A DNA stretch of 37,597 nucleotides from an uncultured Pseudomonadota bacterium (GTDB lineage Bacteria; Myxococcota_A; UBA796; UBA9615). Location of the stretch: positions 1-37,597 of the forward strand of contig CALAGR010000170.1 of NCBI GenBank assembly GCA_937891735.1, written 5' to 3'. How positions within the stretch are numbered: the first letter of the stretch is position 1; each line of letters starts with the position of its first letter. Shown here in pieces: positions 31,873 to 37,597 of this stretch. Under the pieces are notes generated by a model that was not told where the DNA came from, made no database searches, and worked only from the letters and a program-made list of their open reading frames with translations. Both the position numbers and the translations under genes were made by a program.

Positions 31873-33777
31873 TGCGCAGTTCACCTTGAGCGAGAAGCCG
31901 CCCGCGTCCCCGTCGAAGCCGTCGATGACGATGATGTACTGCTCGCCCGCGGTCAGCTCGGCCGTCGCGGTGTTGAACCCCCAGGCGATGGCGTCGCTGG
32001 CGTTGCAGGTACCCGTGGGGGTGTGCAGGACCATCACGTCGTGGTTGACGGTGGTGGGATCGGGATCGACCAGCTCGAAGGAGATGGGCCCGCTGAGGGG
32101 CGGCCGGAACGCGAAGCCGATCTCCGGTCCGTCGTACAGGCCGATGTTGACCGGGTAGCCGCTGATGCGCGACGGCCGGTCGCTGACGATGCCCGCCGTG
32201 TCGGCGCTGATGGTCTGGCCGCAGCGCAGGTTGTCCCAGACGTGGCACTCGCTGCCGCACACCATGCGGTCGGCGCACTCGCTGTCGATGCAGTCCACGG
32301 CGCCGTCGGCGTCGTTGTCCACGCCGTCCATGCAGTCCTCGGTGGCCAGGGCCTCCAGGCGCTCGTCCTCGGTGTCGGCGAGCACGTCGCTGCCGCCGAC
32401 GGCGTCGCCGGGCTCCTCGGTGACGGTCGCCTCGGTGGGGGCGGTCTCGCCGGGGGCGCAGTTGGGGTCCAGCCCTTCGGCGTTGTACAGCGGCAGGGTG
32501 CCGGCGGCCAGGGGCTCCTTGGACCAGGAGAACGTCGGGAAGGTGTGCCCGCCCACGAAGCTCAGCACGTCGTAGCCGACCTGGCTCTCGAGCTCGACGC
32601 CCACGTCCAGGTTCCAGTCCACGGCGCCGCAGTCCAGCTCGGCGTGGGCGGAGACCCAGGGCTTGGCCATCAGATCCGCGGACACGGCGTTGTACATCGA
32701 GACGTGGGCCGTGATGCGCAGCGCGGCGCGGCCGTCCAGCTCACCGGCGAGGGCGAACGTGGGGCCGATGCGCTGGGCGCTCCACTCGAAGCCGGACGTG
32801 TTCTCCCAGTCGCCGTCCATGTAGCGACCACCCAGGCCGAGCTGCGTGTCGATGTGGGTGCCGATGGACGCGTCCACGGCGGCCGACCCGGCGGCGGCCC
32901 AGACGAGCGCCACGTCGAAGGTGACCTGTCCGGCGACGGGCACCGGGCCCACGCTGAAGTCGAACTCCTTGTCGAAGGAGAACAGGTCGCGCTCTCCGGC
33001 CTTGTCGAAGGCGCCCTGGGCCGCGGCGTGCAGGACCACCTCCAGGTCCGCGTCCAGGGTGACCCCCAGATCGGCCTTCTCGAGCTTCGGCCAGGGGCGA
33101 TCCCAGTCGAACCAGTCCACGTCCAGACCCCAGTCGAAGCCCGGCTCCAGCGTGATCGAGCCGCTCTGCACGTCCACGGCGACCTGGTTGGCGCCGGAGC
33201 CCGCGCTGAACAGCGGCAGGCCCGAGAAGTCGTAGGTGTACGGGTCGCGGGCCGGACCCTCGGGCAGGTCCCCGGGCTCCAGGGTCAGGGGCACGCGCTC
33301 GAAGTGGCGCGCGACGTACACGACGTCGGTGAGCACGGCGTCCGAGGTGATGGCCGTGGCGCGGTTGCCCTCGAAGCTGACGGACTCGACCCGTCGCAGC
33401 AGGCCGCCCGCGAGGCCGCTGACCAGGACGGAGCCCTCGTGCAGGCCGGTCTTGATGGCCGGGCTGTCGAAGTCGATGGTCACCGTGGAGCTGCCAGCGG
33501 GAGCCGAGAAGGCAACGAACGCCTGGCTCTGCTCGATGACGAAGGCGTCGTTGGACACGAGCACGTCGCCGTACCAGGTGGCGTCGAGCACCTCTTCGGC
33601 CCGCTCCGGGTCCCAGGCGGCGGTGCCCAGCTGCTCGGGGTCGTCCAGCGGGGTGCTCGTGGCGGGGGGCGCGGCGAAGCCGGGATCGGCGGCGGGCGAC
33701 GGGGCCTCGGTCAAGGACTGGTTGCAGCCCAGCAGGAGCAGGGGGATGAGCGCGGTGCGAGCGGTGCGAAGCGTCAC
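31867..33777 (-). CDS. Large lipoprotein with MopE-type Cys/Asp motif and C-terminal beta-sandwich
   Basis: This 636-residue lipoprotein has Cys18 in LLLLGC. The first 430 residues are beta-rich with alternating hydrophobic strands and no recognised family (AFVAFSAPAGSSTVTIDF, LLRRVESVSFEGNRATAI). At about 490-515 there is one DCMDGVDNDADGAVDCIDS unit, the putative metal-binding motif repeated in MopE-like proteins and common in myxobacteria. The last 120 residues (SGPISFELVDPDPTTVNHD, GEQYIIVIDGFDGDAGGFSL) resemble the bacterial pre-peptidase C-terminal beta-sandwich. The GTG at 33777 gives the signal peptide. Tandem near-palindromes lie upstream at 33893-33954. A surface role is likely; the function is unknown. 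Confidence 0.75.
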   Translation of the reverse strand: MTLRTARTALIPLLLLGCNQSLTEAPSPAADPGFAAPPATSTPLDDPEQLGTAAWDPERAEEVLDATWYGDVLVSNDAFVIEQSQAFVAFSAPAGSSTVTIDFDSPAIKTGLHEGSVLVSGLAGGLLRRVESVSFEGNRATAITSDAVLTDVVYVARHFERVPLTLEPGDLPEGPARDPYTYDFSGLPLFSAGSGANQVAVDVQSGSITLEPGFDWGLDVDWFDWDRPWPKLEKADLGVTLDADLEVVLHAAAQGAFDKAGERDLFSFDKEFDFSVGPVPVAGQVTFDVALVWAAAGSAAVDASIGTHIDTQLGLGGRYMDGDWENTSGFEWSAQRIGPTFALAGELDGRAALRITAHVSMYNAVSADLMAKPWVSAHAELDCGAVDWNLDVGVELESQVGYDVLSFVGGHTFPTFSWSKEPLAAGTLPLYNAEGLDPNCAPGETAPTEATVTEEPGDAVGGSDVLADTEDERLEALATEDCMDGVDNDADGAVDCIDSECADRMVCGSECHVWDNLRCGQTISADTAGIVSDRPSRISGYPVNIGLYDGPEIGFAFRPPLSGPISFELVDPDPTTVNHDVMVLHTPTGTCNASDAIAWGFNTATAELTAGEQYIIVIDGFDGDAGGFSLKVNCAP

Positions 33778-33892
33778 GGGCGGTCTCCGTTCTGCCGGCC
33801 ACGAGCCGACGGTTCAGAGACGAAGCACGACCCGTGCCAGCGGCGACGATGCAGTCAGGACAGGGATCGTCGCGCCCGGGGCACCCCGAGCA

Positions 33893-33954
33893 TGGTCACT
33901 CCAGCGACCAGCCAGCGCCCGATTGTCGCCAAGAGTGGTCACTCCAGCGACCAG
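33893..33954. repeat. Pair of 19-bp direct repeats, each nearly palindromic
   Basis: TGGTCACTCCAGCGACCAG occurs identically at 33893-33911 and 33936-33954, separated by 24 nt. The first 18 nt match their own reverse complement at 14 positions, with TGGTC and GACCA ends. The 43-nt repeat period is four helical turns. The pair lies between the nuclease stop and the start of the 31867-33777 lipoprotein, so it could be an operator upstream of the lipoprotein. Confidence 0.75.
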
Positions 33955-33957
33955 TCC

Positions 33958-34467
33958 TCACTCGGCGCAGGCGCCCCACAGGCCGCGGCCGGCGGCCATG
34001 GCCTCGGCTTCGGCGGCCTCGAACTCGGTGCGGAAGGAGAAGTCGAACGTCGACACCCGGGCATAGCCCTGCTCGACCATGTGCTTGTTGACCCAGAGCT
34101 CGTCGCTCTCCCGGAACATGTAGGCGAGGGTGCGCTCGAAGACGCCGGTGCAGGACGTGTCGAAGGTCAGCCACGCCGTGTCGCCCTGGAACTCCTCGAT
34201 GGCCTCGTTCCAGGCCCGCACCGCGCAGAAGTCGCTGTTCAGGACGTCGTCGTGGTCGATCTCCGGGGTGTCGATGCCGAGCAGCCGGATCCGATCCGTG
34301 GTGCCCGCCAGCCCGCCATCCAGGAACTCCACGTCGGCGGTGTCGCCATCGATGAACTCGAGCACCTCCACGCGAGTCTGCTCGCGGCAGGGCTCGGGGC
34401 CCGCGGGCAGGTCCGGCGCCGTGGGGCAGCCCAGCAGGAGCGCAAGGGGTAGGAGCGCCGCCCTCAA
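33958..34467 (-). CDS. Thermonuclease (SNase) family lipoprotein
   Basis: This 169-residue staphylococcal-nuclease homologue has a lipoprotein signal (Cys14 in LLLGC). Catalytic residues are conserved: Asp40/Asp42 in EFIDGDTADVEF, Arg61, Asp66 and Glu69 in RLLGIDTPE, and Arg112 in ERTLAYMF. It should cleave DNA and RNA with calcium at the cell surface or in the periplasm. The start is TTG 34467, overlapping the pssA stop as TTGA; there is no ATG ahead of the signal peptide. Two extra Cys (81, 106) may form a disulfide. Confidence 0.88.
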   Translation of the reverse strand: MRAALLPLALLLGCPTAPDLPAGPEPCREQTRVEVLEFIDGDTADVEFLDGGLAGTTDRIRLLGIDTPEIDHDDVLNSDFCAVRAWNEAIEEFQGDTAWLTFDTSCTGVFERTLAYMFRESDELWVNKHMVEQGYARVSTFDFSFRTEFEAAEAEAMAAGRGLWGACAE

Positions 34468-35090
34468 GGCTTCGGGATCCGGATCGTCGAGATCATCAGG
34501 CTGCCGCTCACCGCATACAGCACCGCCAGCGGATGCAGCAGCCACGGGCCGAGTCGCGCCTGCCCGAACCACAAGTCCGCGTGCACCGCGTCCATCCAGA
34601 ACGCCACCCCGAGCACCGCCACGATGCCCAGCGACGTCGGGATCGGCGTGCCCTCGAAGTACTTGACCTTGCCCGACGGACCCGCCAGTTCCTCGGCCGT
34701 CACGTTGAACCGGGCCAGCCGCGCGATGCCGCACAGCACGAACAGCACCAGGATGATCGCGTCCCACGCGCCGCGCATGCCGAGCGTGTAGGCGAGCACC
34801 GCCGGCGCCACGCCGAACGAGATCGTGTCCGCCAGCGAGTCCAGATCCCCGCCCAGCCGGCTGCCCTTCTTCGTCTTGCGGGCCACCCACCCGTCCAGCG
34901 CGTCGAGCACGAACGCGGCGGGCAGGAGCAGGAACGCCGTCCACAGGAACCGCGGCTCGTCCTCCGCGATGTACTGCAGGCACAAGAACACCGACACGAC
35001 GCCGCAGGCCCCGTTGCCCAGCGTCAGCAGGTCCGCGAGGGAGAACTCGCGGATCATCGAGAAGCGCTGTGGTCGTTCCGATTCGGTCAT
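34464..35090 (-). CDS. pssA: CDP-diacylglycerol-serine O-phosphatidyltransferase
   Basis: This 208-residue multi-pass membrane enzyme makes phosphatidylserine from CDP-diacylglycerol and serine. The CDP-alcohol phosphotransferase motif DG-x2-AR-x8-G-x3-D-x3-D is exact (Asp66 Gly67, Ala70 Arg71, Gly80, Asp84, Asp88), and SLADTISFGVAPA and GIARLARFNV are typical of PssA type II. ATG 35090 has GGGAGG 4 nt upstream. It is coupled to the nuclease gene downstream. A phosphatidylserine decarboxylase is not in the window. Confidence 0.92.
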   Translation of the reverse strand: MTESERPQRFSMIREFSLADLLTLGNGACGVVSVFLCLQYIAEDEPRFLWTAFLLLPAAFVLDALDGWVARKTKKGSRLGGDLDSLADTISFGVAPAVLAYTLGMRGAWDAIILVLFVLCGIARLARFNVTAEELAGPSGKVKYFEGTPIPTSLGIVAVLGVAFWMDAVHADLWFGQARLGPWLLHPLAVLYAVSGSLMISTIRIPKP

Positions 35091-35111
35091 TCGACCTCCC
35101 TGGACAGGGTG

Positions 35112-35127
35112 GGCCCGTTGGCGGGCC
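35112..35127. terminator. Short GC hairpin upstream of pssA
   Basis: GGCCCG and CGGGCC pair around a TTGG loop, 27 nt after the stop of the zinc-ribbon gene at 35154 and just upstream of pssA. It could separate the two transcripts. No T-tract is present. Confidence 0.4.
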
Positions 35128-35153
35128 GGAGCAACCGGATGTGCATGGTGGGA

Positions 35154-35969
35154 TCACCCATTGGCGAGCACCGCGATGACCAGCAACAGGGCGAAGCAGC
35201 CCAGCCCCACGGCCACCGCCACCTTCATCCACGAGATCGGCGCCGTGCCGGTGACCGCCCCCGTCTGCCCGTTCAGGACCACGCGGTAGCTGTCCTCGCC
35301 GTGCACGTAGGCGCCGATCCAGATGGGCAGCAGCACCGGACGGCCGTCGGCCCGCAACACCAGGCTGCTCGTGTGCACGCTCAGCAGCCCCTGCGCCGCG
35401 CGGATCCGGGCGCCGTGCAGGGCCTCCATCTGCGCCACCCCCCGCTGGCGCGCGATGGACCGGGTCAGGGTGCCCACCTCCTGCGGGGCCGGCAGGTCGT
35501 CGCCCCAGGGGCGCTCCTGCGCGTCCGAGAAGGGGCTGAGGTCCGCGAGCTCGGACGCCGACAGCGCCGGAGAGCTCGGCACCAGCACCCCGCTGAGCTC
35601 CGCGGTGTCCTGCCCGCTTGTGGGCCGCTTGCCCGAGCGGGTGCTGGCGCTGACGAGGCCGGTCCAGTGGGTCTCGAGCCGGCCATCCCAGATCCAGGCG
35701 GGCACGAACAGCCGGGACAGGTCCACCCGGGCCCTGCGGATCGCGTTCGGCGCCCAGAACCGGCCCTTCGCCCAGGACCGGAAGCCCTGCACCGCCGCCG
35801 CTTCGTCCACCGCGAACGGGATCCAGCCCGCCGGCTCCTCGACGGTCTCGGGGATCCGCATCTCCACGAGCTCGGACCGGCCGCAGAACAGACAGCGGGG
35901 CATCCGCTCGCCCGGCCGGTTGGCGATCGCCCCGCCGCAGCTGACGCACTGGAGCGCGCGCACGTTCAC
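35154..35969 (-). CDS. TFIIB-type zinc-ribbon membrane protein, second copy
   Basis: This 271-residue protein has an N-terminal zinc ribbon (Cys8, Cys11, Cys26, Cys29: CVSCGG, CLFCGR). A domain follows with LSRLFVPAWIWDG, VLLPIWIGAYVHGEDSYRVV and LNGQTGAVTGTAPISW, and one C-terminal transmembrane helix. The same features occur in the gene just upstream, so the two are paralogues. The GTG start at 35969 overlaps the upstream stop as GTGA. These proteins are widespread but their function is not established. Confidence 0.8.
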   Translation of the reverse strand: MNVRALQCVSCGGAIANRPGERMPRCLFCGRSELVEMRIPETVEEPAGWIPFAVDEAAAVQGFRSWAKGRFWAPNAIRRARVDLSRLFVPAWIWDGRLETHWTGLVSASTRSGKRPTSGQDTAELSGVLVPSSPALSASELADLSPFSDAQERPWGDDLPAPQEVGTLTRSIARQRGVAQMEALHGARIRAAQGLLSVHTSSLVLRADGRPVLLPIWIGAYVHGEDSYRVVLNGQTGAVTGTAPISWMKVAVAVGLGCFALLLVIAVLANG

Positions 35970-36904
35970 GACGCGGCCCCCACGATGGCCAGCACGACGC
36001 CCGCCAGGATCACCAGCGCGAACAGGACCCCGAAGACGAGGAGCGCAACCTTGCCCCACGCCTTGGGCACCTCGCCGACCACCTCGCCCGTCTGGCCGTT
36101 GACCAGCAGGCGATGCACCTCGTCGCGCCAGCGGTACGTCGCGATCCACACCGGCAGCAGCACGAGCCGCACGGCGCTCACGTCGATGTCGGTCTGGCTC
36201 GACACCTGCCCGTGGGTGTCGCCGGGCAGGAACGCCGCGATGGCGCGGTTCTCCCGGCCCGCGATCTCCTGCCGCGCCACCTCCTCAGCGTGGATCCGGT
36301 CCAGGGTCGGCCGCTCGGCCACCCAGCCCGCGAGCAGCCGCGCGTCCCAGGGCAGCGCGTTGCCGAGATCGAAGGGCTCCAGCGCGTTCGCCTCGGCCTC
36401 GGGCAGGCCGCGGCTTCCGCTCACGAGCTGCCCCGCGTAGCTCGAGGCGTGGGTCCCGGAGCTGGGAAACCACTCGGTCTCCTGGACGGTGCGGGTGCGC
36501 ATCTCCCGGGTCGTCTTGCCATCCCGGGTGACCGTCACCCAGTAGGTCTCGGTGCGGTACCAGTAGATGCCGACGTTGGCCGACCAGCGGGAGCGCGCGT
36601 CGCCGTCGTGGGCCCAGAAGGGCACCAGCACCCCGCGCAGCTCCGCGGGCCGGTCGGCGTGCCGCACGTCCTTGGGGGCGAGCCACTGGCCCTGAAGGAA
36701 GGCGTGCAGCTTGGAGGCCGCGCCGTCGCGGTCGAGCAGGAAGGGGGCGACTCGATCCGCGTGCTCGGAGGGGTCCCCGGTGCTGGCCACCAGCGGGCTC
36801 TCACAGAAGACACAGCGGTCTGCGACCACCTCCGGGGGCAGCGTGACCGAAGCACCACAGCTCGGGCAGTTGCCCTGCCGGGCCTCGTCGGAAGATCGCC
36901 CCAC
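35966..36904 (-). CDS. TFIIB-type zinc-ribbon membrane protein, first copy
   Basis: This 312-residue protein has a zinc ribbon at Cys13, Cys16, Cys31 and Cys34 (CPSCGA, CVFCES). Its middle domain has LRGVLVPFWAHDGDARSRW, YWYRTETYWVTVTRDG and VRLVLLPVWIATYRW, then LLVNGQTGEVVGEVPKAW and a C-terminal transmembrane helix (LLVFGVLFALVILAGVVL). The start is taken as GTG 36904, just ahead of the ribbon; the frame is open further upstream but without protein-like content. It is coupled to the shorter paralogue and divergent from the membrane protein at 36928 with only 23 nt between. Confidence 0.78.
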   Translation of the reverse strand: MGRSSDEARQGNCPSCGASVTLPPEVVADRCVFCESPLVASTGDPSEHADRVAPFLLDRDGAASKLHAFLQGQWLAPKDVRHADRPAELRGVLVPFWAHDGDARSRWSANVGIYWYRTETYWVTVTRDGKTTREMRTRTVQETEWFPSSGTHASSYAGQLVSGSRGLPEAEANALEPFDLGNALPWDARLLAGWVAERPTLDRIHAEEVARQEIAGRENRAIAAFLPGDTHGQVSSQTDIDVSAVRLVLLPVWIATYRWRDEVHRLLVNGQTGEVVGEVPKAWGKVALLVFGVLFALVILAGVVLAIVGAAS

Positions 36905-36914
36905 CCGCCGATGA

Positions 36915-36920
36915 TACGCT
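36915..36920 (+). promoter_or_regulatory. TACGCT -10-like box for the 36928 gene
   Basis: The box ends 7 nt before ATG 36928, with no ribosome-binding site. It lies within the 23-nt divergent gap, so the promoter would overlap the start of the opposite gene. Confidence 0.35.
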
Positions 36921-36927
36921 CGCCCGC

Positions 36928-37597
36928 ATGCGCGAGATCGGCGAAGCACTACGGATCCTGTTCGGCAAGCTGTCCGAGTTCCTGGACGTCTTCGACCTCT
37001 CATTCCTCATCTCGGGCGGCTTCTCCCTGATGGGGCTGCTGTACCTGGCGTGGGGCCTGGGGGTCGATGTCTCCACGGTCCCCAAGGAGCCCACGGTCTT
37101 CTTCGTGGCCCTCGCCCTGGTGCTGGTGGCGTACGTCAACGGGCTGGTCTGCTTCGCGTTGGGCCGCTCGGTCCGGCGCGGGATCCAGGCGAGCAGCGCC
37201 CCCTGGTATGGCCTGACGGGCCGCGGCGGCTTCGCGGAGCGGCGCCTGGATCCGGTGGTGCAGGCGCACGGTCTGCACGAGCTGCCGCGCTACCGCGGCT
37301 ACTTCGACGCCGAGCACAACGCCAGCCCCTACCTGTACGTGCGCATGTGGGCCGAGCTGCGGCACGACCCGCTGCGGGCGCCGTCCATGACCCTGCTCAA
37401 CCACTACTGGAAGCTGGCGGCCACCTACGACGGGCTGTCCGCGGCGATCTTGCTGTGGATCGGCATCTTCCTGACGACGGCGGTGTCTCCGCCGACGGTG
37501 GTGGTGAACGCCGTGCTGCCGGTGCCGGTGGCCCTGGGCTTCGCGCTCCTGTGTGGTCTCGCGTTCTTCGGGTGCATCGGCGAGGCCCGGCGCTACG
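36928..37597 (+). CDS. Partial multi-pass membrane protein
   Basis: An open frame of 223 codons runs off the right end. It begins MREIGEALRILFGKLSEFLD and has about four transmembrane segments: near 28-45 (LISGGFSLMGLLYLAWGLG), 57-80 (VFFVALALVLVAYVNGLVCF), 172-190 and 195-217. A polar loop of about 90 residues (GRGGFAERRLDPVVQAHG, HYWKLAATYDGL) lies between the second and third segments. I do not recognise the family. Codon use and the absence of stops over 670 nt support a real gene. Confidence 0.7.
   Translation, partial: MREIGEALRILFGKLSEFLDVFDLSFLISGGFSLMGLLYLAWGLGVDVSTVPKEPTVFFVALALVLVAYVNGLVCFALGRSVRRGIQASSAPWYGLTGRGGFAERRLDPVVQAHGLHELPRYRGYFDAEHNASPYLYVRMWAELRHDPLRAPSMTLLNHYWKLAATYDGLSAAILLWIGIFLTTAVSPPTVVVNAVLPVPVALGFALLCGLAFFGCIGEARRY

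Noticed and set aside
33893-33954. Two identical repeats considered as a CRISPR fragment
   Set aside because: Only two 19-bp units with one 24-nt spacer and no cas genes; near-palindromic operators fit better.
32023-34452. 809-codon plus-strand open frame opposite the MopE-motif lipoprotein and nuclease
   Set aside because: It spans two real minus-strand genes and an intergenic repeat and has a low-complexity V/G/Q/H composition, so it is a shadow.

Overview
The window is very GC-rich, densely packed, and dominated by exported proteins. About 15 predicted products begin with a lipoprotein signal peptide and two more with a twin-arginine signal. DUF1501 proteins, a cytochrome c/copper monooxygenase fusion, FG-GAP/ASPIC proteins, short Cys-rich motifs of the C..DNDxDG..DC type and head-to-tail paralogues together suggest an uncultured myxobacterium-like (Myxococcota / former Deltaproteobacteria) genome. 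This is inferred from gene content only; there is no rRNA. I see no tRNA, rRNA, CRISPR array or prophage.

Layout. 1-1281 (minus): two coupled receptor-L-domain-like lipoproteins, the second cut by the window edge. 1753-5899: two paralogous FG-GAP/ASPIC lipoproteins separated by a decayed IS630-type transposase. 5911-14518: the most striking part, two copies of a two-gene operon (a DUF1501 Tat protein followed by a large Cys-rich lipoprotein with one CxxCH) facing away from each other across a 396-bp spacer with a strong hairpin. 14515-17731: two membrane-anchored SGNH hydrolases separated by a patch of transposase debris. 18044-23462: two paralogous unknown lipoproteins bracketing an operon for a cytochrome c/PHM-like monooxygenase, an unknown lipoprotein and a Cys/His-rich lipoprotein, then an IS21-like fragment. 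23504-24541 (minus): an amidohydrolase-like lipoprotein.

24735-31854 is one tightly packed plus-strand run: SGNH hydrolase, transglutaminase-like protein, ABC ATPase, lipoprotein, MlaE permease, sulfotransferase, Maf, YggS and a 52-residue membrane peptide. Many of these genes overlap by 1-20 nt. 31867-36904 is on the minus strand: a large MopE-motif lipoprotein, a nuclease lipoprotein coupled to phosphatidylserine synthase, and two coupled zinc-ribbon membrane proteins. A divergent membrane protein runs off the right end.

Two themes cut across the genes. First, most unusual families occur as pairs (L-domain, FG-GAP, DUF1501, Cys-rich lipoprotein, 18044/22791 lipoproteins, zinc-ribbon proteins), so local duplication has shaped the region. 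Second, several first-in-operon genes have a TAnnnT box only 6-7 nt before the start codon, which predicts leaderless transcripts. Genes with a good Shine-Dalgarno site have a similar box about 30 nt upstream. The exported proteins probably act at the outer membrane or cell surface, but their substrates cannot be read from the sequence.
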